Source: Pseudoalteromonas luteoviolacea NCIMB 1944 (lineage in GTDB: Bacteria; Pseudomonadota; Gammaproteobacteria; Enterobacterales; Alteromonadaceae). Taken from it: a DNA stretch of 64,000 bases. This document shows positions 18,392-26,332 of this stretch, one piece after another. The stretch covers positions 1 through 64,000 of the forward strand of contig NZ_AUXS01000047.1 of assembly GCF_001625565.1 (NCBI RefSeq), written 5' to 3'. The notes under the pieces were generated by a model that ran no database searches, had not been told where the DNA came from, and worked only from the letters and a program-made list of their open reading frames with translations. Every line of letters begins with the position of its first letter. Within the stretch, counting starts at the first letter, position 1. Both the position numbers and the translations under genes were made by a program.

Positions 18392-19102
18392 ATGACGCAA
18401 AAAAATCGACAAATACCATTCAACTGGCCAGTTGTCAGTGGTCTACTTCTGATCACTGCTATCCCAGGCATACCAGCCATCATTATTGTGGCCCTTGTAT
18501 TGTTGGGAGCGGGAACTGTGGCAGGGATATCAAATATCATTAACCCTCAATACTTTTCGACACCTGCTGCGATTTTAACACACGGTTTTTCAGGAGCAGT
18601 GTTCTTTTTAACCATGCCTTGGCAGTTTTCACCACGCATTCGTTTGTACTATCCAAAATGGCACAAATTCGCTGGGCGCATCGCTGCTGTATCGGGATGT
18701 GTTATGGCACTCTCTGGTATTTGGATGCATTTAGTATTGACTCCCGATGAGTTGGGCGCGCGATTTATTGCTTTGGTTACCATGAGTGTGGCAATTGTTG
18801 GGGCGTTTGGTATCGCCATTTGGTACGTATTACAAGGGCAAATAATAGCGCACAAAAAATGGATGATGCGTGCTATCGCTATTTGTTTAGCAGCTATCAC
18901 ACCGTTATTTCTCGGTGCGATTTTACAATTGCTCTTGGGTAGTTGGCAGGAAACCTTTAAAGGGGTTTTTGGATTTTACCACGACTATGACCGGCTAATC
19001 GCAATGACGATAAACTTGTTACTAGTTGAGTGGTTGGATAAGAGGCAGGCAAAGGCAATAGACAAAAATAAAGATGATATGGTAAGTGCATCTGCTGGTT
19101 AG
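18392..19102 (+). CDS. DUF2306 membrane protein
   Basis: The 236-residue protein has six or so membrane helices. The DUF2306 core is seen in HGFSGAVFFLTMPWQFSPRI, then KWHKFAGRIAAVSGCVMALS and HKKWMMRAIAICLAAITPLF, which place conserved His and Arg residues at helix ends. The function of the family is unknown; paired His residues suggest heme or metal binding, an inference. It is divergent from a membrane AraC regulator, its probable controller. Confidence 0.8.
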   Translation: MTQKNRQIPFNWPVVSGLLLITAIPGIPAIIIVALVLLGAGTVAGISNIINPQYFSTPAAILTHGFSGAVFFLTMPWQFSPRIRLYYPKWHKFAGRIAAVSGCVMALSGIWMHLVLTPDELGARFIALVTMSVAIVGAFGIAIWYVLQGQIIAHKKWMMRAIAICLAAITPLFLGAILQLLLGSWQETFKGVFGFYHDYDRLIAMTINLLLVEWLDKRQAKAIDKNKDDMVSASAG

Positions 19103-19244
19103 GTATGACAGTGGGTGGGCGTTTAGCAAAGTATGATTATCAATAATTTTTTGAAACTAATTTATTATTAATAGCTATTATCAAGATAAACCTGTGGTAT
19201 TAAAGTAGCAGCTTCATTCTCAGCCAATGTGCATAGGAAAGAAT

Positions 19245-20057
19245 ATGAGCAAAACGATTTTGATCACTGGTTCAACTGATGGAATTGGGTTGGCGACCGC
19301 CTGTTCGTTACTGGAGCAAGGGCATCACGTGCTGTTACACGGGCGTAACGCACAAAAGCTAAGTAAAGTATGTCGCAGCTTGGTTGCGCGTTTTGGTAAA
19401 GATAAAGTTGGGCAATACTGTGCCGACCTATCTGTGATGACTCAGGTGAGCGCGCTGGCACAAGCCGTGGCTGAGGAATGTCCTCAGCTAGATGTATTGA
19501 TCAATAATGCCGGGGTGTTTCATGTCGACGACACAGTGACGAGTGAAGGGTTTGACATGCGATTTATGGTCAACACCATTGCACCTTATATCTTAATGCA
19601 AGGGTTGCGTAGTGTGCTGGGTGCATGTGGGCGGGTTATTAACTTGTCATCGGCCGCCCAATCGCCATTTGAGGTCCAAGAGTTGCTCACGCCTAGTCAT
19701 TTAACTGCTGGCGCCGTTTATGCGAAAAGCAAACTGGCATTGACCATGTGGTCAATGCAGATTGGCGCTCAGTGGAAAGAAACTGGGCCAAGCGTTATCG
19801 CAGTTAATCCCAAGTCATTTCTAGGTAGTAAAATGGTGCAAGAAGCGTATGGAATGCAAGGTAGTAGCGTGCAACTTGGTGCTGATATTTTGCTTGAGGC
19901 CGCATTATCTGAGCGTTTTGCTCAAGCTTCTGGATACTACTTTGACAATGATGTTGGCCAGTTTCGCGATCCACATGTCAGCGCGTCGACGCCGGGTTTG
20001 ATGGCCCAATTGATGGAGGTTTTGATACAGCTGGAAGCACAGCTTCAAAGTTCCTAA
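19245..20057 (+). CDS. Short-chain dehydrogenase/reductase
   Basis: The protein of about 270 residues is a classical SDR: cofactor loop TGSTDGIG, NADP-type Arg in HGRNAQKL, NNAG in DVLINNAG, Ser in VINLSSAAQ and catalytic YAKSK. The ATG at 19245 is preferred to the one at 19227 because AGGAAA lies just ahead and the Rossmann strand then starts at residue 4 (KTILITGS). The substrate is unknown. Its end overlaps the convergent LysR gene by 4 bases, and a quinone oxidoreductase lies beyond, suggesting a small redox or detoxification cluster. Confidence 0.88.
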   Translation: MSKTILITGSTDGIGLATACSLLEQGHHVLLHGRNAQKLSKVCRSLVARFGKDKVGQYCADLSVMTQVSALAQAVAEECPQLDVLINNAGVFHVDDTVTSEGFDMRFMVNTIAPYILMQGLRSVLGACGRVINLSSAAQSPFEVQELLTPSHLTAGAVYAKSKLALTMWSMQIGAQWKETGPSVIAVNPKSFLGSKMVQEAYGMQGSSVQLGADILLEAALSERFAQASGYYFDNDVGQFRDPHVSASTPGLMAQLMEVLIQLEAQLQSS

Positions 20058-20944
20058 TCCCAATAGGGGACATCGCCGATATAGGCTTTTAGATAGTCGA
20101 TAAACACTCGTACTTTGGGGGCCAGCAACCGGGAACTCGGGTAGACGGCCCACAGTGCGGTATCATTGATAAGTGGCTGGTCTTTGAGTACTTGAACCAG
20201 TTTTCCCTCTTGTAGTGCTTGATAAGCACACCACATTGAACACAAAGTGATCCCCATGCCACGCATACATGCGTCTCGAATAGCTTCGCCATTATCAATT
20301 TGTAGTTTGCTCGCAGGTTTAAATTTTATATTCCCTTGTTTGTTGGCAAATACCCAGTGCTCTATCCCGGTGAGGTTGATGATAGGGTGAGCTTTTAACT
20401 CTTCAATTGTCGCAGGGATACCGTGTTGCTCAATGTAATCAGGAGAGGCGCACAGAATACGTGTATCACTGGCCAATTTACGCGCGACCAAGGTGGAGTC
20501 GCTTAACGCAGCATTGCGAACTGCCACATCAAATCCGCCTTCGACCATATCAACTATGCTGTCGCTAAGGCGTAAATCAATATGAAGCTCTGGGTAGAGC
20601 TGCGTGAATTCAACAAGTGCGGGTACGATATGCATTCTGCCAAATGAAGCGGGGGCCGTGACGCGCAGTGTACCCTGAGGGGTATGGCTGCCTGCACCAA
20701 TAGCTGCTCTGGCACTTTCTACGCTATCAAGTACTGACTCTGCATGAGGTAAAAAGGCAAACCCCTCTTCAGTTAATGACACTTTACGCGTGGTACGGTA
20801 GAGCAGTTGTGTCCCCAGTGTTTCTTCAAGTTTATTGATATGGGCACTGGCAACCGCCGCTGAAAGTCCCAACTCTTTGCCTGCAAGGCTTATATTGTGT
20901 GTCGCTGCGATGCGCGTGAACAACTTTAAGTGAGCAATATTCAT
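20054..20944 (-). CDS. LysR-family transcriptional regulator
   Basis: Taking Met at 20944 (MNIAHLKLFTRIAATHNISL) gives the usual 296-residue LysR length. The N-terminal winged helix reads AGKELGLSAAVASAHINKLE, and a substrate-binding domain follows (GTLRVTAPASFGRMHIVPAL, VEGGFDVAVRN). It belongs to the large AaeR/DmlR-like group. It is divergent from the quinone oxidoreductase with about 100 bases between, so it probably controls that gene, and perhaps the SDR gene that converges on it. Confidence 0.88.
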   Translation of the reverse strand: MNIAHLKLFTRIAATHNISLAGKELGLSAAVASAHINKLEETLGTQLLYRTTRKVSLTEEGFAFLPHAESVLDSVESARAAIGAGSHTPQGTLRVTAPASFGRMHIVPALVEFTQLYPELHIDLRLSDSIVDMVEGGFDVAVRNAALSDSTLVARKLASDTRILCASPDYIEQHGIPATIEELKAHPIINLTGIEHWVFANKQGNIKFKPASKLQIDNGEAIRDACMRGMGITLCSMWCAYQALQEGKLVQVLKDQPLINDTALWAVYPSSRLLAPKVRVFIDYLKAYIGDVPYWD

Positions 20945-21042
20945 TATCAACCAAATCTTAAAACTGATTGTGTTAGTCGCTGTATTATCAAAATTATAGT
21001 TAAAAAATATACTAGATGCATTCAATGAACGAGGGTTTAGTT

Positions 21043-22035
21043 ATGAAAGCGATGGTGATTAATGCATTTGGTGGTACTGAGGTTTTTACACAAGCAGAGG
21101 CAGCACGGCCTAAGGTCAGTGCTGGGCATGTGCGTATTAAAGTGATGGCGAGCAGTGTTAATACGGTTGACACCATGATCCGAGAAATGGGTCCAGCATT
21201 GCCTCTGTCTCCGGCGCTACCAGCCATTTTGGGGATGGATTTTGCTGGCATCGTGGATGAAGTTGGCGAGGATGTAGAGGGCTTTAAAGTGGGCGATGAG
21301 GTGTATGGTTGTGCTGGTGGTCTGGCCGATTTACCCGGCGCTCTAGCCGAGTATATGGTTGCTGATGCAAACCTCATCGCACATAAGCCAAAGTCCCTCA
21401 GCATGCGGCAGGCTGCAGCACTGCCATTGGTTGGGATCACCGCGTATGAAGGTTTGATGCGCGCTGGCGTTGGTCAAAATCAACAAGTATTGGTGCATGG
21501 TGGGGCAGGTGGGGTTGGTCACATTGCGATACAGCTGGCCACGCATTTTGGTGCTGAAGTTTATGCAACAGGTTCAAAACCAGCACAATTGAGTTTGATA
21601 GAACAGCTTGGTGCAACGCCAATTAATTATCAGACTGAATCGGTTACCGACTATGTAGCGACGCATACGCAAGGGGCTGGATTCGATCTTGTCTACGACT
21701 CCGTGGGAGGCGCGAATTTATTAAACTCTTTTGAAGCGGCGGCGCTAAATGGCCAGATAGCAACTACTGTGTCACTGGCAGAAATTGATTTGTCAGTCGC
21801 CCATTTTAAAGGCTTGTCACTGCACGTCGTATTTATGCTGATCCCCATGCTACATAACGTGCAACGCAGCGATCATGGTCGTATTTTGGCAAGTATGGCC
21901 AAAATCGTGGATAGCGGGAAACTACAGCCTGTATTGGATAACACGGACTTTAGTTTCGATGAAATCGGCGATGCACACGCGCGCTTAAGCAGTGGGCAGG
22001 CAATGGGGAAAGTGGTGGTCAGCAATCGTTGGTAA
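21043..22035 (+). CDS. Zinc-independent quinone oxidoreductase-type medium-chain dehydrogenase
   Basis: The protein of about 330 residues begins MKAMVINAFGGTEVF and shows the QOR layout: ILGMDFAGIVDEVGEDVEGF near 70, the nucleotide-binding VLVHGGAGGVGHIAIQLA near 160 and the VYDSVGG motif. The Cys/His ligands of zinc alcohol dehydrogenases are missing. It should reduce quinones or enones with NADPH. Start at 21043 follows GAGGG by a suitable distance; the frame is open a further nine codons upstream. A LysR regulator is divergent. Confidence 0.88.
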   Translation: MKAMVINAFGGTEVFTQAEAARPKVSAGHVRIKVMASSVNTVDTMIREMGPALPLSPALPAILGMDFAGIVDEVGEDVEGFKVGDEVYGCAGGLADLPGALAEYMVADANLIAHKPKSLSMRQAAALPLVGITAYEGLMRAGVGQNQQVLVHGGAGGVGHIAIQLATHFGAEVYATGSKPAQLSLIEQLGATPINYQTESVTDYVATHTQGAGFDLVYDSVGGANLLNSFEAAALNGQIATTVSLAEIDLSVAHFKGLSLHVVFMLIPMLHNVQRSDHGRILASMAKIVDSGKLQPVLDNTDFSFDEIGDAHARLSSGQAMGKVVVSNRW

Positions 22036-22125
22036 GTAAAAATGTCTCCGCCATTGCATCAACTAAAATAAGTGCAGTTTTAACAATGTACCGCTATGAT
22101 AAATTTATGTGTCTAAGCGTATGAG

Positions 22126-22320
22126 TTGTCGGTGTCTTTTTATCTTCTTTCGTTACTGCTGATGTTTGCACTGTTCGGCGTTGCATCAACGTATTTATTG
22201 CGTTTTATGTACTGCTATTGGATTAAAAAACGCCTAGTTTTGTCTTATTTAGGGCGGGCGGGGTTATGTGTCGCATTGGTGATACCACTGGTGATACTGA
22301 ATTACATATTAGTGGGATAG
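22126..22320 (+). CDS. Small membrane protein, unrecognised
   Basis: A frame of 64 codons with two hydrophobic segments (FYLLSLLLMFALFGVASTYL and LGRAGLCVALVIPLVILNYI) separated by a basic loop (YWIKKR). It lacks an ATG: TTG at 22126 or GTG at 22132 would have to serve, and no strong ribosome site is seen. Composition and a stop just before the next gene support it modestly. No known family. Confidence 0.42.
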   Translation: MSVSFYLLSLLLMFALFGVASTYLLRFMYCYWIKKRLVLSYLGRAGLCVALVIPLVILNYILVG

Positions 22321-22350
22321 ACAGTGATGTTCACATCACTGTCTACTTGA

Positions 22351-22734
22351 TTATTTCAACACAATAGATTGGCAGTTACTGCTAATGCATAGCGCTTGAA
22401 CAGGTAATACTGGCTCACAAATTTCGCTGGCAATCTTATCTTTATTTTGTAATTGCTCTGCCATAGTGACCATTTTAGCGGCGTGCTCTACCTCTTCTTC
22501 ATTCACATTGCGTGATGAATAAACTAAATACCGGCTTGGTCCACCACAGGTAAGCCGTTCACCTACCGCAATCACTTTACATTGAAAACTGGCGTCACAT
22601 CCTTTATCTGCGATGATCTCTTCCAATGAGTCATTTGACTTCGCTTGAGCAGATTGAGGCTCTGAATAGGTGGCTTCACAGCCGGCTAAAAATATCAGTG
22701 ACAGACCAAATAGTGTGCCGAGGTTCCACTTCAT
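22351..22734 (-). CDS. Cys-rich lipoprotein, paralogue of its upstream neighbour
   Basis: This 127-residue protein has a lipoprotein signal with lipobox LAGC. The mature part shows a distinct pattern: DKGCDASFQCKVIAVGERL, then TCGGPSRYLVYSS and a C-terminal CEP...LCISSNC. The same pattern appears in the gene directly upstream, so the two are tandem duplicates. Six mature-domain cysteines suggest disulfide bonds in the periplasm. Its start overlaps the upstream stop by 4 bases, implying coupled translation. The family is not recognised; binding or envelope stress roles are guesses. Confidence 0.75.
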   Translation of the reverse strand: MKWNLGTLFGLSLIFLAGCEATYSEPQSAQAKSNDSLEEIIADKGCDASFQCKVIAVGERLTCGGPSRYLVYSSRNVNEEEVEHAAKMVTMAEQLQNKDKIASEICEPVLPVQALCISSNCQSIVLK

Positions 22735-23330
22735 CGATAGTCCCTAGTTGGTGATTTGTTCGTTCCATCTAGTTTAACACAAGTATTTTCAACACATTGG
22801 GTTGATGGCTGACGTAAGTGCTCACAAATGCTGATCATGCCATGTTTGGCATTGTACTGTGCTTCACTGTCGGTGAGTTTTTTCGCCAATTCATAGACCT
22901 TGCTCTGATCGGCCGTTTTACTTGAAAATAATAAGTAACTTGAAGGGCCGCCACATGCTCTGCTGCCAACTGGAATGGCTATGCACTGGCTGTTGCTGTC
23001 ACAGCTTTTGTCCTTAGTAATAAAATTGAGGTAAGCGTGTTGGTTTTTGATCCCTGCTTCTGACACTTCGTCTTCATCGTAGTGTGCAATTGGTTCCATG
23101 GTGGTGATCATTTTTGCCGGTGCAGGCTTACTGGTGCCCTTATCATGGCGAGTCGCTGATTTGGTTTGCAGCTGAGCTGGCTTCATCGGCTTTTTGCTGG
23201 GCTTTTCCTGTTGTTGAGATACTTCAGGTTGAGCCTGTTGTTGTGATTGCGTTGGCTCAGAGCCAGCCTTTGTTGTGGAACATCCTGAAATAATTACTAG
23301 GCTAGCAAGTGTTAGCTTTAATGCGTTCAT
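22731..23330 (-). CDS. Cys-rich lipoprotein with Gln/Lys/Pro-rich linker, paralogue of downstream gene
   Basis: The 199-residue protein has lipobox IISGC, a low-complexity spacer rich in Gln, Lys and Pro (about 20-80), then the same Cys domain as its neighbour: DKSCDSNSQCIAIPVGSRAC, GGPSSYLLFSS and a tail ICEHLRQPSTQCVENTC. The spacer could carry the domain away from the membrane. AGGATAG precedes the ATG. It is transcribed ahead of its shorter duplicate. No function known to me. Confidence 0.75.
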   Translation of the reverse strand: MNALKLTLASLVIISGCSTTKAGSEPTQSQQQAQPEVSQQQEKPSKKPMKPAQLQTKSATRHDKGTSKPAPAKMITTMEPIAHYDEDEVSEAGIKNQHAYLNFITKDKSCDSNSQCIAIPVGSRACGGPSSYLLFSSKTADQSKVYELAKKLTDSEAQYNAKHGMISICEHLRQPSTQCVENTCVKLDGTNKSPTRDYR

Positions 23331-23445
23331 AATCTATCCTGTTTTTTTTTAACAGTGTGCCGTGCTTTGTAATGAGATACAAGAGCAAGCACGCTAGGGT
23401 TAAGCAACAAATTGAGTGAAAACTGACCCAATTTAGTGGGCCATG

Positions 23446-23482
23446 ACTCGCCTGTATAGATGCTGAATAGCGACAGGCGAGT
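23446..23482 (-). terminator. Hairpin between fumC and the lipoprotein pair
   Basis: ACTCGCCTGT pairs perfectly with ACAGGCGAGT around a 17-base loop. Neither side has a T-run, so it is a weak terminator candidate or a structured leader ahead of the lipoprotein genes. Confidence 0.35.
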
Positions 23483-23522
23483 GAACATTGCTAACCCTAT
23501 ATAAGACTAGAGCGCTTTTAAA

Positions 23523-24899
23523 TTATAAGCCACCCTCAGTGAGCTTTTGCGGGTCAAGCAAGGTTTTAAGCTGTGCTTCGCTTAAGTCAGTATGCTCTGC
23601 CGCTACCTCTATGATTGGGCGACCTTCTTTATAAGCAAGTTTGGCAATTGCGGCCGCTTTTTCATAGCCGATCACCGGATTAAGAGCCGTTACCAAAATT
23701 GGGTTGCGTGACAGCGCACGCTGAATGTTTTCTTCATTGACCTTGAATGTAGCGATTGCTTTATCTGCGATAAGGCGAGAAATGTTTGCTAGTAGCTCAA
23801 TGCTTTGCAAGATGTTGTATGCAATCACAGGTAACATGACATTGAGTTCAAAATTACCAGACTGTCCGCCAACGGTGATGGTCGCATCGTTGCCAATCAC
23901 TTGCGCACTCACCATGGCGGCAGCTTCTGGGATCACTGGATTGACTTTACCTGGCATGATTGAAGAGCCTGGCTGAAGCGCTTGTAGTTCGATTTCCGCT
24001 AAACCAGCTAATGGGCCTGAGTTCATCCAACGCAAGTCATTGGCGATTTTCATATTGGCGACAGCCAAGGTTTTTAGTTGACCAGACAACGCAACGATGG
24101 CGTCTTGGGAACCAATGTTGTAGAAAAAGTTAGGGCTTGGATTGAAACGAATACCAACGTTGCTACTCAGGTAGGTATTGAATGACGATGCAAACTGTTT
24201 ATCTGCGTTAACGCCAGTTCCGACTGCTGTGCCACCTTGACCTAACTGATAAACTTTTTCCAAAGAAGTTAAGATGCCTTCGTAGGCTGAGTCAATTTGC
24301 TGTTGCCAGCTGCTCAGGGTTTGCGCAAATGTAACAGGCATTGCGTCCATAAGATGCGTGCGGCCCGTTTTCACGTGGTGACCAATTTCTTTGCTCTTTC
24401 TTTCAATGGTCTGTGACAAGTGCTTCAGTGCTGGCAGTAACTCATAGACCGCCGACGTTGCACTGCTCACATGAATCGCAGTTGGGATCACATCATTTGA
24501 GCTTTGGCCCATGTTTACATCATCGTTGGGGTGGATCTGCAAGCCACTCTGTTGGCTAGCTAAGGTTGCGATAACCTCATTGGCGTTCATGTTAGAGCTG
24601 GTGCCAGAGCCCGTTTGGAATACATCGACTGGAAACTGATCTAGGTGGTCACCATCAATGATTTGTTGGCATGCGTTAGCGATGGCTTTGGCTTTATTTT
24701 GATCAAGGTGGCCGAGCTCCGCATTGGCTTCTGCCGCAGCTTGTTTAATGTAAGCAAGTGCGCGAACAAAGCTGGTTGGCATGGTTAAGTCACTGACTGG
24801 AAAGTTGTTGACTGCGCGTTGAGTTTGCGCTTGATACAGTGCTGTTTCAGGTACTTCTAAAGTGCCCATGCTATCAGATGCGGTACGATAAGTTGTCAT
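23523..24899 (-). CDS. fumC: Class II fumarate hydratase
   Basis: The 458-residue protein has the fumarase/aspartase signature GSSIMPGKVNP and the usual surrounding blocks (GSGTSSNMNANEVIA, HPNDDVNMGQSSNDVIPTAI, GRTHLMDAMPVTF). It interconverts fumarate and malate in the TCA cycle without an iron-sulfur cluster. TAGGAG precedes the ATG. A small protein gene lies 8 bases upstream and a palindrome with a Fur core precedes that gene, so this iron-free fumarase is probably induced when iron is short, as known for fumC of Pseudomonas aeruginosa. Confidence 0.95.
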   Translation of the reverse strand: MTTYRTASDSMGTLEVPETALYQAQTQRAVNNFPVSDLTMPTSFVRALAYIKQAAAEANAELGHLDQNKAKAIANACQQIIDGDHLDQFPVDVFQTGSGTSSNMNANEVIATLASQQSGLQIHPNDDVNMGQSSNDVIPTAIHVSSATSAVYELLPALKHLSQTIERKSKEIGHHVKTGRTHLMDAMPVTFAQTLSSWQQQIDSAYEGILTSLEKVYQLGQGGTAVGTGVNADKQFASSFNTYLSSNVGIRFNPSPNFFYNIGSQDAIVALSGQLKTLAVANMKIANDLRWMNSGPLAGLAEIELQALQPGSSIMPGKVNPVIPEAAAMVSAQVIGNDATITVGGQSGNFELNVMLPVIAYNILQSIELLANISRLIADKAIATFKVNEENIQRALSRNPILVTALNPVIGYEKAAAIAKLAYKEGRPIIEVAAEHTDLSEAQLKTLLDPQKLTEGGL

Positions 24900-24907
24900 G
24901 CTGACTC

Positions 24908-25279
24908 CTAGTTAAAAGGATTAAATTCGTGACTTATGATCCTAGCTTCTCGCTCTAAACGATAAAAAGAAGTCATCGAGCGGTGTTGTGTTTTATAGAA
25001 ACGCTTTAATGCTAGAAGAGGTTTATGAAGCTGCTCGAAACACTGCTGGCGATAGCTTTGATGGACTAACGGATCAGCAATGTGGTTTAGCAGTTCAAAA
25101 AAGACACGTCGTAAATAGAGTTCTTGTAATAACACGCACGGTTTTTTCTCATACCACTTAGCCAGCTTAAATCCATCGTCGATAAATTTGGCCACGTGCA
25201 CAGGGGCATCTAAATAAGGGCGTTGACATTGTGTATCTAAGCGGGGTTGAAACTGACACAGAACTTGAGGTGTAACCAT
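24908..25279 (-). CDS. Small protein co-transcribed with fumC (FagA-like position)
   Basis: The 123-residue basic protein begins MVTPQVLCQFQPRLDTQCQR and is rich in Tyr, Leu and His (FKLAKWYEKKPCVLLQELYL, SFYRLEREARI). In Pseudomonas aeruginosa a Fur-regulated small gene fagA precedes fumC; the position here is the same but sequence homology cannot be judged by eye. It ends 8 bases before fumC. Its start lies only 5 bases after a TATAAT hexamer, so the message may be leaderless. Function unknown. Confidence 0.7.
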   Translation of the reverse strand: MVTPQVLCQFQPRLDTQCQRPYLDAPVHVAKFIDDGFKLAKWYEKKPCVLLQELYLRRVFFELLNHIADPLVHQSYRQQCFEQLHKPLLALKRFYKTQHRSMTSFYRLEREARIISHEFNPFN

Positions 25280-25284
25280 GACGT

Positions 25285-25290
25285 ATTATA
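25285..25290 (-). promoter_or_regulatory. Consensus -10 hexamer TATAAT for the fumC operon
   Basis: TATAAT on the minus strand lies 5 bases before the start codon of the first gene and next to the Fur palindrome. No good -35 hexamer is evident at the usual spacing. If used, transcription would begin at or near the A of the ATG. Confidence 0.45.
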
Positions 25291-25327
25291 TTTTAGTGTA
25301 ACGATAATTATTATCATTACACTAAAA
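25291..25327 (-). promoter_or_regulatory. 37-bp palindrome with Fur core, fumC operon operator
   Basis: Arms of 18 bases (TTTTAGTGTAACGATAAT against ATTATCATTACACTAAAA) pair at 17 of 18 positions around a central T. The centre GATAATTATTATC is a Fur-type core, and the flanking TTTTAGTGTAA/TTACACTAAAA extends the symmetry well beyond a 19-bp Fur box. It sits against the -10 hexamer, an ideal place for repression. Confidence 0.75.
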
Positions 25328-25373
25328 TAGGAGATTAGCAACCCTTATGCGGATTGTAGGTCGAGTGGGAGTG

Positions 25374-25544
25374 TTAGTTATATCCCAAGATAAATTGTTC
25401 AGTTGTTTGCTCTTTTTCCTGCTCTTTACTGCTCAGCAAATCTGCGACTTCTTGTTGGTAAGTTTGTTTTGACTCAGTGGTATCGGGCTCTGGGATATGA
25501 CCTAAGCTCTGATTGGGCATATGCGTCACTTTTGAATATTTCAT
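25374..25544 (-). CDS. Small acidic protein of 56 residues
   Basis: The frame begins MKYSKVTHMPNQSLGH, continues with a Glu/Gln/Lys-rich stretch (SSKEQEKEQTTEQ) and ends FILGYN. GGAG lies 8 bases before the ATG (25542-25544), a good ribosome site. The composition is that of a soluble helical peptide. It lies upstream of the Fur palindrome on the same strand as the fumC operon. No family recognised. Confidence 0.55.
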   Translation of the reverse strand: MKYSKVTHMPNQSLGHIPEPDTTESKQTYQQEVADLLSSKEQEKEQTTEQFILGYN

Positions 25545-25741
25545 ATTTATATCTCCATACAGGGTATTTGAACGGGTACACTAGGTACTTATAGTCAATA
25601 CCAATGTTTTTTGCATACCATATACCAGAGTTTTTTTATCCATATTAATCAGTGAAGTAAATAGACATAACGACATAGTCGTTGCAAAATGCAAAGCACA
25701 ATGCGCTATTTCGGCGCAGATCCGATCTAAATAGGTGCAAT

Positions 25742-26332
25742 ATGACAAAACCTTTTTCTCAGGCATGTGAAAATAATAAAGATCCAATTCTAGCGTTGTT
25801 GGCCCCATTTATTGGCAATATTAGTGCTGTATTGGAAGTCGGGTCTGGCACAGGCCAACACGCGGTGCACTTTGCCCAAGCATTGCCTGAAGTTGTATGG
25901 CAAACATCTGATTTAGCATGTAATCATGCCGGTATTACGCAGTGGTGTGAGGAGGCGCAATTGGACAATCTGCGGCGACCTATAACGCTTGACTTAACGC
26001 AGCATTGGCCTGTTGAGCAAGTACCTGCGATCTATACTGCGAATACCTTACATATTGTCTCACCTCAATTGGTGGTGCGCTTTTTCGAAGGAGTCAGGCG
26101 TCATCTCGCACCGCACGGCAAGGTTATTATCTATGGTCCATTCAATTATCAAGGGCAGTATACATCTGCGAGCAATGCAGAGTTTGACGCATTTTTAAAA
26201 TCCCGAGACCCCAACAGTGGGATCCGGGATATCGAGTGGATAATCGATTTAGCACAGGCTGCTGGGCTGGAACTAGACGCTGATCATGCGATGCCAGCCA
26301 ATAACCGCTTATTGTGTTTTATAGGGCAATAA
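25742..26332 (+). CDS. DUF938 SAM-dependent methyltransferase-like protein
   Basis: The 196-residue protein has the SAM motif I VLEVGSGTGQHAVHFA near residue 30 and the DUF938 blocks FSQACENNKDPIL, WQTSDLACNHAGI, IYTANTLHIVS and YGPFNYQGQYTS, SNAEFDAFLKSRDP. Start ATG at 25742 after AGGTG; the 20 codons of open frame upstream are not needed. The substrate is unknown. Its end overlaps the convergent FemAB-like gene by 24 bases. Confidence 0.87.
   Translation: MTKPFSQACENNKDPILALLAPFIGNISAVLEVGSGTGQHAVHFAQALPEVVWQTSDLACNHAGITQWCEEAQLDNLRRPITLDLTQHWPVEQVPAIYTANTLHIVSPQLVVRFFEGVRRHLAPHGKVIIYGPFNYQGQYTSASNAEFDAFLKSRDPNSGIRDIEWIIDLAQAAGLELDADHAMPANNRLLCFIGQ

Noticed and set aside
25403..25594. A 63-codon plus-strand frame
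   Set aside because: It lies opposite the better-supported 56-residue minus-strand gene and lacks a ribosome site.
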